A stretch of DNA of 64,000 nucleotides from Caryophanales bacterium UBA6259 (GTDB lineage: Bacteria; Bacillota; Bacilli; Tepidibacillales; Tepidibacillaceae): assembly GCA_002441135.1 (NCBI GenBank), contig DJVJ01000018.1, positions 90,349-154,348 on the forward strand. The letters are read 5' to 3'. The translations under genes and the position numbers were made by a program. Shown here piece by piece: positions 26,903-35,522 of this stretch (positions are counted from its first letter, which is position 1; the number at the start of each line of letters is the position of its first letter). The notes beneath the pieces were generated by a model. That model was not told the DNA's origin, made no database searches, and saw nothing but the letters and a program-made list of their open reading frames with translations.

Positions 26903-27006
26903 TTAGAAAACGCTTGGCTTTTGCCAAGCCTTTTTAAGCGTAGACAAAAGGTTAGCTGCTCTTATTTCCATAAGGAAGTTATACGCTCTTGTCAATCTAA
27001 AAAAAC
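26903..27006 (-). repeat. Dispersed intergenic repeat, copy C (inverted)
   Basis: The reverse complement aligns with 16424-16528 across both hairpins. On the + strand, GCTTGGC/GCCAAGC (26912-26929) is followed by CTTTTT, so it also reads as a terminator after pnp. The H1 stem is degraded here (GACAAG opposite CTTATG). Confidence 0.75.
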
Positions 27007-27026
27007 TTCGTAACGAAGTTTTTTTT
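26999..27026 (+). terminator. Intrinsic terminator after pnp
   Basis: A run of A, then AACTTCG (27004-27010), loop TAA, CGAAGTT (27014-27020) and a T8 tract. The A and T flanks extend the stem, and it would work in both directions. Confidence 0.88.
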
Positions 27027-27105
27027 GTTTGTATAAAAACATAATAGGTGGCCAACTCCAATAGAATGGTAGTACTAATAAATATTCTATATAGGGGCTG
27101 GAAAT

Positions 27106-28080
27106 ATGAAGTGGATAAAATCGCTGATTATCATAATGATGATGTTTGGGCTGGTAGCTGGTATCGCTAATTCAAAAGCTGTATTACTATATATGTCTGG
27201 TGTAAAAGAAAAAGCAGTATGGTATGCAGATATTCAGCAAGAAGAAATTCAAAGCTACGCGAATAAGCATAATCAACCTCCGATTGAGCCAAGAGTGGAC
27301 AAAATATGGAAGCTAATACCTGGTTACAATGGCCTTATTATTGACGTCGAGGCTACATTAAAGCAAATGGAACAAGGAAAGAGTAAGAACAAAGAGGAGA
27401 TATCTTATATATGGAAGGAAGTAGAACCAAAACAAACGCTATCTCAATTTGGCGCTTATCCAATTTATCGAGGGAATCCTGAGAAACCAATGGTATCCTT
27501 TTTAGTCAATGTTGCTTGGGGTACTGAGTATGTTGCTCCAATCTTAGAGATTTTAGCAAAGGAAAATGTTCATGTAACCTTTTTTCTTGATGGTAGCTGG
27601 TTAAAGAAGAATCCTGATTTAGCGATTCAAATGGTAAAAAAAGGACATGAACTTGGAAACCATGGTTATTCACATGCCCTAATGAGCCGAGTGACAAGTC
27701 AAAGGGTGTCTGATGAAATCTCTAAAACTGAAGAATTAATCAAAAGTATTACTGGAAATTCCTCTACTTATTTTGCACCTCCTGCAGGTGATTTTGACCA
27801 AAAAACATTAGATATTGCAAAAAGTAATAATCTTTTAACGGTTTTATGGACACTAGATACAGTGGATTGGAAAAAGCCATCCCCTGAGGTGATTATTGAG
27901 AGAATTATTCCAAAGGTGGGAAATGGTCACTTAATACTTATGCATCCAACCAAATCAACTGTTGAAGCACTGCCAACTCTTATTCGCGAAATTAAAAAGA
28001 AGGGGTTAAAGATTGCACCAGTAAAAGAGACGTTATCTACGAAACGTATTCCGCCTGTTGAGTCACCCTTTAATCTTTGA
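27106..28080 (+). CDS. ylxY: YlxY-like polysaccharide deacetylase family protein
   Basis: 324 aa, N-terminal signal or anchor helix (about residues 5-22), then a NodB-type domain (about 128-310). The His pair is present (GNHGYSHALM), but motif 1, normally TFDDG with the catalytic Asp, reads VNVAWG (134-139), and the motif 3 Arg is replaced (FAPPAGDF). Same position as B. subtilis ylxY, between pnp and mlpA. With the Asp residues missing, a classical deacetylase activity is doubtful; a sporulation or cell-wall binding role is inference. Confidence 0.88.
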   Translation: MKWIKSLIIIMMMFGLVAGIANSKAVLLYMSGVKEKAVWYADIQQEEIQSYANKHNQPPIEPRVDKIWKLIPGYNGLIIDVEATLKQMEQGKSKNKEEISYIWKEVEPKQTLSQFGAYPIYRGNPEKPMVSFLVNVAWGTEYVAPILEILAKENVHVTFFLDGSWLKKNPDLAIQMVKKGHELGNHGYSHALMSRVTSQRVSDEISKTEELIKSITGNSSTYFAPPAGDFDQKTLDIAKSNNLLTVLWTLDTVDWKKPSPEVIIERIIPKVGNGHLILMHPTKSTVEALPTLIREIKKKGLKIAPVKETLSTKRIPPVESPFNL

Positions 28081-28127
28081 TATAGTTAATATCAGTTGGA
28101 AGATTTTAACCGTTTAGGAGGATATTT

Positions 28128-29396
28128 GTGATTAAAAGATATACATTAGATAATGGCTTAAGAGTAATTGTTGAACCTATTCCTACTGTACGCTCTGTCG
28201 CATTAGGCATATGGGTAGGGACAGGCTCAAGATATGAAAATCCTGAAAATAACGGGATATCCCATTTCATAGAACATATGTTTTTCAAAGGAACTAGCAA
28301 TAGAACAGCACAAGAAATCGCTGAGGTTTTTGATTCCATTGGAGGAAATGTAAATGCCTTTACCTCTAAAGAGTATACCTGTTATTATGCAAAGGTGTTA
28401 GATGAACATGTAGAGCTTGGATTAGAAACCTTATCTGATATGTTTTTTAATTCTACCTTTGATTCCAGTGAATTAGAAAGAGAAAGAAATGTAGTAGTGG
28501 AAGAAATTAAAATGTACGAAGACACACCAGATGATCAGGTTCATGATTTGATTTCCAAAGCTTCTTACGGCGATCATCCACTAGGATACGCTATATTGGG
28601 AACAGAAGGTGTTTTAAATAAGATAACAAGAGATACAATTAAAAACTACCTAGATACAAACTATACAATTGAAAGTACTGTAATTACCATTGCTGGTAAT
28701 GTTTCAGAAAATATAGTTGAACTTATCGGCAAGTACTTCAATGTTTTTGACAAAAATAAAAACGCTGATATTAGTATTACAAAGCCAGTATTTCAAGCTA
28801 GTACTATCATAAAAACAAAAAAAACAGAGCAAGCCCATCTATCTTTCGCATTACCAGGTTTACCTGTTTCTGATCCAAATAACTATTCTTTAGTTTTATT
28901 AAATAATATTATTGGCGGAAGCATGAGCTCTAGGCCTTTCCAAGAGGTTAGAGAAAAACGCGGACTTGCATATTCTGTATTCTCATACCACTCTTCCTAT
29001 CAGGATAATGGTCTATATACCATATATGCTGGAACAGCTCCAAATCAAGTAGACGATGTGGTGGATATCATTCAAAACATTTTAACCGATGTTAAAACCA
29101 ATGGGATTCAGGAAAAAGAAATTATTAAGGGAAAAGAACAACTGAAAGGCAGTCTTATGCTTAGCTTAGAAAGCACCAATGGAAGAATGAGCCGATTAGG
29201 AAAAAATGAACTTTTACTTGGCAAACATTTAACTTTAGATGAAATTCTAGATAAAATAAACAATGTCTCTCTTGATACAGTTAAAAAAGTAATAGATCAG
29301 GTTTTAATACATCCATTATCCTTTGCAATGATTAGCCAATTAGAGCAAGAACCAAAGACATTAAGGAGGGATCTTCTTGTATCAAGTAAAAATTAA
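28128..29396 (+). CDS. mlpA: M16 family zinc peptidase MlpA/YmxG
   Basis: 422 aa pitrilysin-type peptidase. The inverted zinc motif HFIEHMFFKG (HxxEH) is at about residues 46-55, with the downstream Glu in a helix (ERNVVVEEIKMYED). The C-terminal M16 domain has GGSMSSRPFQEVREKRGLAY, the conserved R/Y region. GTG start at 28128 after AGGAGG. Cytoplasmic, no signal peptide. Overlaps dut by 20 bases. Confidence 0.94.
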   Translation: MIKRYTLDNGLRVIVEPIPTVRSVALGIWVGTGSRYENPENNGISHFIEHMFFKGTSNRTAQEIAEVFDSIGGNVNAFTSKEYTCYYAKVLDEHVELGLETLSDMFFNSTFDSSELERERNVVVEEIKMYEDTPDDQVHDLISKASYGDHPLGYAILGTEGVLNKITRDTIKNYLDTNYTIESTVITIAGNVSENIVELIGKYFNVFDKNKNADISITKPVFQASTIIKTKKTEQAHLSFALPGLPVSDPNNYSLVLLNNIIGGSMSSRPFQEVREKRGLAYSVFSYHSSYQDNGLYTIYAGTAPNQVDDVVDIIQNILTDVKTNGIQEKEIIKGKEQLKGSLMLSLESTNGRMSRLGKNELLLGKHLTLDEILDKINNVSLDTVKKVIDQVLIHPLSFAMISQLEQEPKTLRRDLLVSSKN

Positions 29397-29823
29397 GAAG
29401 CTAGAAGGGTACGAGGATATTCCTATTCCTCAAAAAATGTCTGAAGGTTCTAGTGGCTATGATCTTTACGCGGGAGTAAAAGAAACCATAGTTTTAAAAC
29501 CGAATGATCGTATTCTTATTCCGACAGGTTTAACAATGGAAATTCCAATTGAATTAGAAGCACAGGTACGACCTAGAAGCGGTTTAGCGTTGAAACAGGG
29601 TATAACCCTACTTAATACCCCTGGAACCATTGACGCTGATTATAGAGGGGAAATAGGGGTAATTATGATTAACCTAGGCAAAGAGGACTTTGTAATTGAA
29701 AGAGGTCAACGAATCGCTCAGCTCGTATTTATGAAAGTCCCAAAGGTTTCTCTAATAGAAGTTGATACCATAAATGAAACAGAGCGTGGTTCGGGAGGAT
29801 TCGGCCACACCGGCAAATATTAA
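29377..29823 (+). CDS. dut: dUTP diphosphatase
   Basis: Hydrolyses dUTP to dUMP, keeping uracil out of DNA. 148 aa trimeric dUTPase with motifs in order: GSSGYDLYAG, VRPRSGLALKQG, NTPGTIDADYRGEIGV, RGQRIAQLVF and the C-terminal P-loop-like ERGSGGFGHTG. TTG start at 29377 with AAGGAGGG at 29363-29370, inside the 3' end of mlpA. Followed by a terminator. Confidence 0.95.
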   Translation: MYQVKIKKLEGYEDIPIPQKMSEGSSGYDLYAGVKETIVLKPNDRILIPTGLTMEIPIELEAQVRPRSGLALKQGITLLNTPGTIDADYRGEIGVIMINLGKEDFVIERGQRIAQLVFMKVPKVSLIEVDTINETERGSGGFGHTGKY

Positions 29824-29835
29824 ATACTATAAAGT

Positions 29836-29872
29836 AGCACATGGACCTATCATAGTTCATGTGCTTTTTATT
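29836..29872 (+). terminator. Intrinsic terminator after dut
   Basis: AGCACATGGA (29836-29845) pairs with TTCATGTGCT (29856-29865) over 10 bp including one G-U, followed by TTTTATT. Confidence 0.85.
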
Positions 29873-29890
29873 GTAGTAACTCATTTTTAT

Positions 29891-29933
29891 ATACAACGTA
29901 GTACAAATGTACTATGTTGTATGCTATTATAAT
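29891..29933 (+). promoter_or_regulatory. Dyad operator and extended -10 promoter of the diguanylate cyclase
   Basis: ATACAACGTAGTACA (29891-29905) and TGTACTATGTTGTAT (29908-29922) are 15-base arms with a 2-base gap and one mismatch. TGC at 29922-29924 precedes TATTAT/TATAAT (29925-29933), a good extended -10, while no -35 is evident because the dyad occupies that region. This looks like a repressor or activator site on the promoter. Confidence 0.55.
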
Positions 29934-29973
29934 TATGAACCAACCTAATTTTTACAGTGAAGGAACCGATTCA

Positions 29974-31044
29974 ATGACTCAAAATTTGATATCAAACACA
30001 GCAATAATAATCTCTTTTTTGTTTATCGCAGGTCAAATATTTAAGGATAAACCAATTTACTCTTCATATTCAAGAAAGATTTATGCTGGGGTGGTAGCAG
30101 GTTTTCTTGGTACCGTCTTAATGTTTTTTTCAATCGAAATTACAGAGAGTGCAATATTGGATTTAAGACATTTTGCGATTAGTATTGCGGCACTTTTTGG
30201 TGGATTAATTTCTTCAGTAATAGCTTCTATGATAATTGTCTTCAGTAGAATCACCTTTTGGGGACTAAATATTTCCTCAATGACTGCAACAATAGCTATT
30301 TTCGGTTTTGTGTTAACTAACAGTTATGTAAACCATCTAAATTTGTCAATAAAGAAAAAACTATTCTTTATGACTTTAATTAATACAATAATAGTATATG
30401 GAGGATTCTATTATGTATTGAATGATTGGGAAAAATTAAAGCAAATGATCGTTCCTTTTGGAATGATAAATTTGTTTAGCTGGTATCTAGTTTCTAACTT
30501 AGTGGGATACATAAATAGTTCAAATGAAAACTATCGAAAACTGAAAGAAGATTCAAAAAGGGATTTTTTAACTGGTTTATATAATGTAAGGCAATTTGAC
30601 CAATATCTAAACAGATACATTGAAAAAGTTAGTAATAAAGAAGAGCAATTGTCTTTGCTTTACATTGATATTGATTATTTTAAAAAAGTAAATGATTCTT
30701 ATGGTCATGAGGCAGGCGATTACATCTTAAAAGAACTAAGCTTACTTTTATCTACATCAATAAGATTCAATGATTTAGTATTTCGAAAAGGTGGAGAAGA
30801 ATTTACTGTAGTGTTACCAGGTTGTCCGCATTCTCGATCTTTGGAAATAGCCGAACAAATTCGTAAAACTGTTGAAGACTATACTTTTACTTACAATAAT
30901 AAACAACAAATTAATATTACAATTTCTGTTGGAGTATCAAATTATCCAGAAACTATTGACAGTATAGAACAATTAACAAACCAGGCTGATGATTTTCTCT
31001 ATATGGCAAAGAAATCAGGTCGAAATTGCGTGGTTTCTCTTTAA
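29974..31044 (+). CDS. Membrane diguanylate cyclase (5TM-LytS-type sensor + GGDEF)
   Basis: 356 aa from ATG 29974 (AAGGAA upstream); the frame is open to 29914, but that part overlaps the promoter. About six hydrophobic segments (residues about 8-185) resemble the 5TM-5TMR_LYT sensor, followed by a GGDEF domain (about 200-355): DFLTGLYNVRQFDQYL, YIDIDYFKKVNDSYGHEAGD, and active site GGEEF. The RFND five residues before GGEEF is the RxxD product-inhibition site, so an active c-di-GMP synthase is likely. Not part of the B. subtilis gene order here; it sits between dut and ymxH with its own promoter and terminator. Confidence 0.9.
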   Translation: MTQNLISNTAIIISFLFIAGQIFKDKPIYSSYSRKIYAGVVAGFLGTVLMFFSIEITESAILDLRHFAISIAALFGGLISSVIASMIIVFSRITFWGLNISSMTATIAIFGFVLTNSYVNHLNLSIKKKLFFMTLINTIIVYGGFYYVLNDWEKLKQMIVPFGMINLFSWYLVSNLVGYINSSNENYRKLKEDSKRDFLTGLYNVRQFDQYLNRYIEKVSNKEEQLSLLYIDIDYFKKVNDSYGHEAGDYILKELSLLLSTSIRFNDLVFRKGGEEFTVVLPGCPHSRSLEIAEQIRKTVEDYTFTYNNKQQINITISVGVSNYPETIDSIEQLTNQADDFLYMAKKSGRNCVVSL

Positions 31045-31120
31045 TATCCTAAGGAGTAACGTTTGCTGCTATTAAGCGCTTATGGATAATTAGAATAAAA
31101 ATATAATATAGAATTGGGGA

Positions 31121-31153
31121 GCATTGATCAAATAAGGATTAGTGCTTTTTTTG
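31121..31153 (+). terminator. Intrinsic terminator after the diguanylate cyclase
   Basis: AGCATTGATC pairs with GATTAGTGCT over 10 bp (two G-U) and is followed by seven T residues ending near 31152. Confidence 0.8.
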
Positions 31154-31222
31154 TTGCGAACATTTATAACCCACCCTCGAAAAGCACATGAGGAAGTTAT
31201 TTTTTTCATCTTCAAAAGTCAT
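31139..31222 (-). CDS. Possible 27-aa ORF on the minus strand (doubtful)
   Basis: ATG at 31222-31220 with AGGGAG four bases upstream; reads MTFEDEKNNF, with two Cys in the C-terminal half, and stops inside the terminator hairpin. The only support is the SD-like site. No family recognised. It could equally be a decayed gene end or chance. Confidence 0.2.
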   Translation of the reverse strand: MTFEDEKNNFLMCFSRVGYKCSQQKKH

Positions 31223-31288
31223 AATACTCCCTTCTCCAACATACATCTGTACAAAATCTAGTATTACAGTTTTAATAGGGGGATTCTT

Positions 31289-31540
31289 ATGCGATTTAGT
31301 GAATTAAATGGAAAAGAAATTATAGATTTAAATAATGGTGAGCGGCTAGGAACTATTGGCTATACTGATTTAGTGATTGATCCAGAAAGTGGAGACATAA
31401 AAGCAATCGTATTACCGAAGGGGTCATTTATGGGACTTAAAAAATCAAGAGAAGAAGTTTATATTCCATGGGAGGCAATTAGAAAAATCGGACCGGATAT
31501 GATTATCGTGGAAACTCGGGATAAAGCGAAAATATATTAG
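31289..31540 (+). CDS. ymxH: YlmC/YmxH family PRC-barrel protein
   Basis: 83 aa, small beta-rich domain: MRFSELNGKEIIDLNNGERL, TDLVIDPESGDIKAIVLP, REEVYIPWEAIRKIGPDMIIV. This is the PRC-barrel-like YlmC/YmxH family found in spore formers. In B. subtilis ymxH also lies between mlpA and the dpa (spoVF) operon. Function not established. AGGGGGA before ATG. Confidence 0.9.
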   Translation: MRFSELNGKEIIDLNNGERLGTIGYTDLVIDPESGDIKAIVLPKGSFMGLKKSREEVYIPWEAIRKIGPDMIIVETRDKAKIY

Positions 31541-31593
31541 GGAAAAAAAGAAAAGTATTTTAATAAGTCACCTCTTTCTGGGCTCTCGAATAA

Positions 31594-31645
31594 GATGATT
31601 TAGGAAAAAGGGATAATTCAAAGGTAATCCTGATGCTAAATCATC
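31594..31645 (+). repeat. Inverted repeat before dpaA
   Basis: GATGATTTAG (31594-31603) and CTAAATCATC (31636-31645) are perfect 10-base arms with a 32-base loop. No T tract follows, so it is not a classic terminator; it may be an operator or an mRNA end structure for ymxH. Confidence 0.45.
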
Positions 31646-31655
31646 AAGAACCCGC

Positions 31656-31683
31656 TTGCATTTTATCTTTTTTCGAGTAAAAT
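31656..31683 (+). promoter_or_regulatory. Possible sigma-A-like promoter of the dpa operon
   Basis: TTGCAT at 31656-31661, 16-base spacer, TAAAAT at 31678-31683. In B. subtilis dpaAB is read by sigma-K in the mother cell; I could not find a convincing sigma-K site (CATA-N3-TA), so this vegetative-looking match is only a candidate. Confidence 0.35.
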
Positions 31684-31708
31684 GTTTGGAAAGGGGTAGC
31701 ATATCACA

Positions 31709-32602
31709 ATGCTTACTGGAATTCATGTTGCTTTCATTGGTGGAGATGCCCGGCAGTTGGAGGTCATCAGAAAATTTGTAGAGATGGATGCAACCGTTAC
31801 ATTGATAGGATTTGATAATCTAGATAGTAAGTTCCCTGGTGTTCATCTAAAGGAATTAGAACCAACTTCTTTACAAGATGCTCAAGTATTGGTTTTACCG
31901 ATTGTAGGAACAGATGACGAGGGAAATGTTGAAAGTATTTTTAGTCAAAAAAAATTAGTTTTAACAAATGAAATCTTATCTGAACTTCCAAAAAACAGTA
32001 AAATCTATACTGGAATGGCAAAGTCTTATCTCAAACAGTTAACAGCGGATTTAAATTTAGAATTGATAGAATTACTAGATCGTGATGATGTTGCGATCTA
32101 TAATTCAATTCCAACTGCTGAAGGAACTTTGATGATGGCTATTCAAAATACAGATTTTACAATTCATGGTTCTAATGCAATGGTATTAGGCTTTGGTAGA
32201 ACAGGGATAACATTAGCTCGTGTTCTTCAAGCGATTGGAGCTCATGTTAAGGTTGGTGCTAGAAGGCCAGAGCATATTGCTAGAATTTATGAAATGGGCT
32301 TTACACCTTTTCATATTGATGAATTAGCAGATCATGTAGGAGAGGTTGATTTATTATTTAATACAGTACCAAGGTTAATTGTCAATGCAAAGGTGATTGC
32401 AAATTTACCACATCATTCACTAATTATTGATTTAGCTTCCAAACCTGGTGGAACAGATTTTCGCTATGCCGAAAAAAGAGGAATAAAAGCATTGTTAGCT
32501 CCTGGTTTACCTGGAATTGTCGCTCCTAAGACAGCAGGCAAAATTATTGCCAGTGTTCTTACAAGATTGGTTTTAGAACAAACAGGAAATCAGGAGGGAT
32601 AA
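31709..32602 (+). CDS. dpaA: Dipicolinate synthase subunit A
   Basis: 297 aa. With DpaB, oxidises dihydrodipicolinate to dipicolinic acid, the spore-core chelator, in the mother cell. N-terminal ADH-like domain (HVAFIGGDARQLEVIRKF) and NAD-binding domain (NAMVLGFGRTGITLARVLQA). AAGGGG site before ATG 31709. Its substrate is made by dapA, three genes downstream of dpaB, so the cluster covers the whole branch. Confidence 0.96.
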   Translation: MLTGIHVAFIGGDARQLEVIRKFVEMDATVTLIGFDNLDSKFPGVHLKELEPTSLQDAQVLVLPIVGTDDEGNVESIFSQKKLVLTNEILSELPKNSKIYTGMAKSYLKQLTADLNLELIELLDRDDVAIYNSIPTAEGTLMMAIQNTDFTIHGSNAMVLGFGRTGITLARVLQAIGAHVKVGARRPEHIARIYEMGFTPFHIDELADHVGEVDLLFNTVPRLIVNAKVIANLPHHSLIIDLASKPGGTDFRYAEKRGIKALLAPGLPGIVAPKTAGKIIASVLTRLVLEQTGNQEG

Positions 32603-32605
32603 GAT

Positions 32606-33199
32606 ATGATTTTAAAAGGAAAAACCATTGGATTTGGATTAACGGGATCTCATTGTACTTTTGCAGAAATAATGCCTGAGATACAAAAATTGGTCGATGA
32701 AGGGGCTAATGTTATTCCGATAATTAGTAATGCAGTACAAACTACAGATACTCGTTTTGGTCCAACAGAAGAGTGGCAAAAGCAGTTAAGAAGTATCACT
32801 GGCAATGAAATTATATCAACTATTGTAGACGCAGAGCCTATTGGGCCAAAGGGTTTACTAGATGTGATGGTTATTGCGCCTGCAACTGGTAATTCTATTA
32901 GTAAATTTGCAAATGGAATCACAGATTCTCCCGTCTTAATGGCAGCAAAAGCTCAGCTTCGCAATTTAAAGCCTGTAGTTATTGCGGTTTCAACTAATGA
33001 TGGTTTAGGAATCAATGGCACTAATATTGGTCGATTATTAGCAATAAAAAATATTTATTTTGTGCCTTTTGGCCAAGATGCACCATCCAAGAAACCTAAT
33101 TCATTAGTTGCAAGAATGGAGCTTATTAAGGAAACCTGCGAAGAAGCTATTGAACATCGACAAATTCAACCTGTTATTGTTGAGAAATTTAAATATTAA
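32606..33199 (+). CDS. dpaB: Dipicolinate synthase subunit B (flavoprotein-like)
   Basis: 197 aa, flavoprotein/HFCD fold: LKGKTIGFGLTGSHCTFAEI at the N-terminus, VMVIAPATGNSISKFANGITD and PVVIAVSTNDGLG in the FMN-binding region. Starts three bases after dpaA with GGAGG at 32593-32597, so stoichiometric expression with DpaA is expected. Confidence 0.96.
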   Translation: MILKGKTIGFGLTGSHCTFAEIMPEIQKLVDEGANVIPIISNAVQTTDTRFGPTEEWQKQLRSITGNEIISTIVDAEPIGPKGLLDVMVIAPATGNSISKFANGITDSPVLMAAKAQLRNLKPVVIAVSTNDGLGINGTNIGRLLAIKNIYFVPFGQDAPSKKPNSLVARMELIKETCEEAIEHRQIQPVIVEKFKY

Positions 33200-33238
33200 T
33201 ATATAAAATTTAAAACAAACTTTTAGGAGGAGAACAAT

Positions 33239-34279
33239 TTGAAGAAAAAATCTAGCTATAATGTAGCCGTCCTTGGCGCAACAGGAGCAGTTGGTCAAAA
33301 TATCATTCGTTTATTAGAAGAGAGAAATTTTCCATTAGGAGAGCTAAAATTGCTAGCTTCTGGACGTTCTGCAGGCACTGTAGTTTCGTTTATGGGAAAA
33401 GATCTTATCGTGGAGGAAGCGACTCCTGAAAGTTTTGGGAATGTGGATATTGCTTTGTTTAGTGCAGGTGGAAAAATCAGTAAACAATTAGCCCCGCACG
33501 CTGTAAAAAGCGGGGCAATTGTTGTAGATAATACAAATGCCTTTAGAATGGACCCAGAGGTTCCACTTGTTGTTCCTGAGGTCAATTTAAATAAAATAGA
33601 TGAACATAAAGGAATTATTGCGAATCCAAACTGCTCTACTATACAAATGGTAGCTGCGTTAAAACCGTTATATGATCGTTTTGGAATCAAACGGATTATT
33701 GTATCTACTTATCAAGCAGTTTCTGGAGCAGGAAATCAAGCACTAGCGGAATTAAAGAATCAATCAAAGCAGGTTCTTCAGAATGAGGAAGTAACAAAAG
33801 CGATTTTACCTGTAGGTTCATTACCTGTAAAAAAACAGATTGCTTTTAATGCAATTCCACAGATTGATATTTTTGAAGATAATGGTTTTACATTAGAAGA
33901 AATGAAAATGGTTAGAGAAACAAAGAAGATTTTTGACGATCAAACAATCGAAGTTACTGCAACTTGTGTAAGAATTCCAGTAATGTATGGACACTCAGAA
34001 TCCGTTTATGTGGAATTAGAGTCATCGTTTGAGATGGATGAGGTTAAAAAGCTAATTGCTGGAGCTGAGGGAGTAGTTTTAGTGGATGATCCACAAAATC
34101 AAGAATACCCATTAGCTATTGATGCTGCAGGGAAGCTAGAGGTGTTTGTTGGTCGAGTAAGAAGGGATCTAACAGAGCCAAATGCATTAAACATGTGGAT
34201 TGTTTCTGATAATCTCCTAAAAGGAGCCGCATGGAATGCCGTGCAAATCGCTGAAGTTTTAGTGAATAATGCTAAATAA
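33239..34279 (+). CDS. asd: Aspartate-semialdehyde dehydrogenase
   Basis: Reduces aspartyl phosphate to aspartate semialdehyde with NADPH. 346 aa. NADP site VAVLGATGAVGQNIIRLLEE; catalytic Cys about C132 in IIANPNCSTIQMV; VSTYQAVSGAG; substrate-binding RIPVMYGHSESVYVE. TTG at 33239 with AGGAGG seven bases upstream. No lysine riboswitch or T-box is visible in the 39-base gap before it. Confidence 0.96.
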   Translation: MKKKSSYNVAVLGATGAVGQNIIRLLEERNFPLGELKLLASGRSAGTVVSFMGKDLIVEEATPESFGNVDIALFSAGGKISKQLAPHAVKSGAIVVDNTNAFRMDPEVPLVVPEVNLNKIDEHKGIIANPNCSTIQMVAALKPLYDRFGIKRIIVSTYQAVSGAGNQALAELKNQSKQVLQNEEVTKAILPVGSLPVKKQIAFNAIPQIDIFEDNGFTLEEMKMVRETKKIFDDQTIEVTATCVRIPVMYGHSESVYVELESSFEMDEVKKLIAGAEGVVLVDDPQNQEYPLAIDAAGKLEVFVGRVRRDLTEPNALNMWIVSDNLLKGAAWNAVQIAEVLVNNAK

Positions 34280-34292
34280 AGAGGGTTAAAAC

Positions 34293-35510
34293 ATGGGAAT
34301 TATTGTACAGAAATTCGGGGGCTCTTCTCTTGCAACAAAAGAGTATCGATTAAGAGCCATTTCACATATAAAGAAAGAACTAGAACAAGGGAATAAGGTT
34401 GTTGTGGTCGTGTCAGCAATAGGGCGTAAAGGCGACCCCTACGCAACCGATACATTAATTGAGCAGATTAAAAATAATGATAATTCTCTTGTTAAAAGAG
34501 AAATGGATATGCTGCTTAGCTGTGGAGAATTAATTTCTGCTACGATTTTTAGTAGTATGTTACATGGAAATGGAATAAATAATATGGTTTTAACTGGTGG
34601 GCAGGCTGGAATTATTACTAACGATGATTTTTCAAATGCGCAAATCAAAAAAATCTATCCAGATCGTATTTTAAAAGGATTAAATGAAGATAAAGTTGTA
34701 ATTGTTACTGGCTTTCAAGGAGTTACGGAGCAAGGAGATATCACAACTTTAGGAAGAGGTGGCTCAGATACTACAGCAACTGCACTTGGAGTAGCAGTTA
34801 AAGCAGATGTAGTGGATATTTTTACGGATGTTATAGGTATCATGTCTGCGGATCCAAGAATTGTTAATGAGGCAGAGCCATTAAAAGCAGTAACTTATGA
34901 CGAAATATGTAATATGGCTTATCAAGGTGCGAAGGTGATTCATCCTCGTTCTGTTGAAATTGCGATGGAGGGTCAGGTCCCTATTCGGGTTCGTTCTACC
35001 TTTGATGATGATGAAGGTACATTAGTTACCTCCATTGATCAAGTAAGAAAGAAAAAAGAAGAATTAAATCTTAAGACAAATATTATTACCGGTATTGCTC
35101 ATGTGCCTAATATAGCGCAAATTAAGGTTTATGCTGATAAAGGCCAATATGATTTACAGCTAAAAGTATTTAAGGCCATGGCTGACCACCAAATCAGTGT
35201 GGATTTTATTAATGTTAATCCTTCCGGAGTGGCCTTTACTGTACATGAAGAGGTAATCGAGCAGGCAATCAGCATATTAGAGGAAATGGGCTATCAGCCT
35301 AAGGTGCAGAGAAACTGCGCTAAAATTTCCACAATTGGTGCAGGGATGGCAGGAATTCCAGGGGTTATGGTGAAGATAGTAGAGGCGTTAACCTCTGAAG
35401 ATGTACAGATATTACAATCTGCAGACTCTCATACCACCATCTGGGTACTTGTCCATGGTGAAGATATGCAAAAGGCGGTTAAAGCGCTACATCATAAATT
35501 GTATAAATAA
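34293..35510 (+). CDS. dapG: Aspartate kinase (DapG type)
   Basis: Phosphorylates aspartate, first step to DAP and lysine. 405 aa: kinase domain with GIIVQKFGGSSLATKE, the TLGRGGSDTTATALG catalytic loop and DIFTDVIGIMSADPRIV; then two ACT regulatory domains (about 265-405). By position it is the orthologue of B. subtilis DapG, the DAP-sensitive isozyme; feedback specificity cannot be read from sequence. Confidence 0.95.
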   Translation: MGIIVQKFGGSSLATKEYRLRAISHIKKELEQGNKVVVVVSAIGRKGDPYATDTLIEQIKNNDNSLVKREMDMLLSCGELISATIFSSMLHGNGINNMVLTGGQAGIITNDDFSNAQIKKIYPDRILKGLNEDKVVIVTGFQGVTEQGDITTLGRGGSDTTATALGVAVKADVVDIFTDVIGIMSADPRIVNEAEPLKAVTYDEICNMAYQGAKVIHPRSVEIAMEGQVPIRVRSTFDDDEGTLVTSIDQVRKKKEELNLKTNIITGIAHVPNIAQIKVYADKGQYDLQLKVFKAMADHQISVDFINVNPSGVAFTVHEEVIEQAISILEEMGYQPKVQRNCAKISTIGAGMAGIPGVMVKIVEALTSEDVQILQSADSHTTIWVLVHGEDMQKAVKALHHKLYK

Positions 35511-35522
35511 GGAGAGATTAAT

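Noticed and set aside
27061..27090. ATAGAAT/ATTCTAT dyad upstream of ylxY
   Set aside because: Seven-base AT-rich arms with a 16-base gap are expected by chance in this composition.
33200..33238. Search for a lysine riboswitch or T-box before asd-dapG-dapA
   Set aside because: The gap is only 39 bases of AT-rich DNA plus the ribosome site; there is no room for either element.
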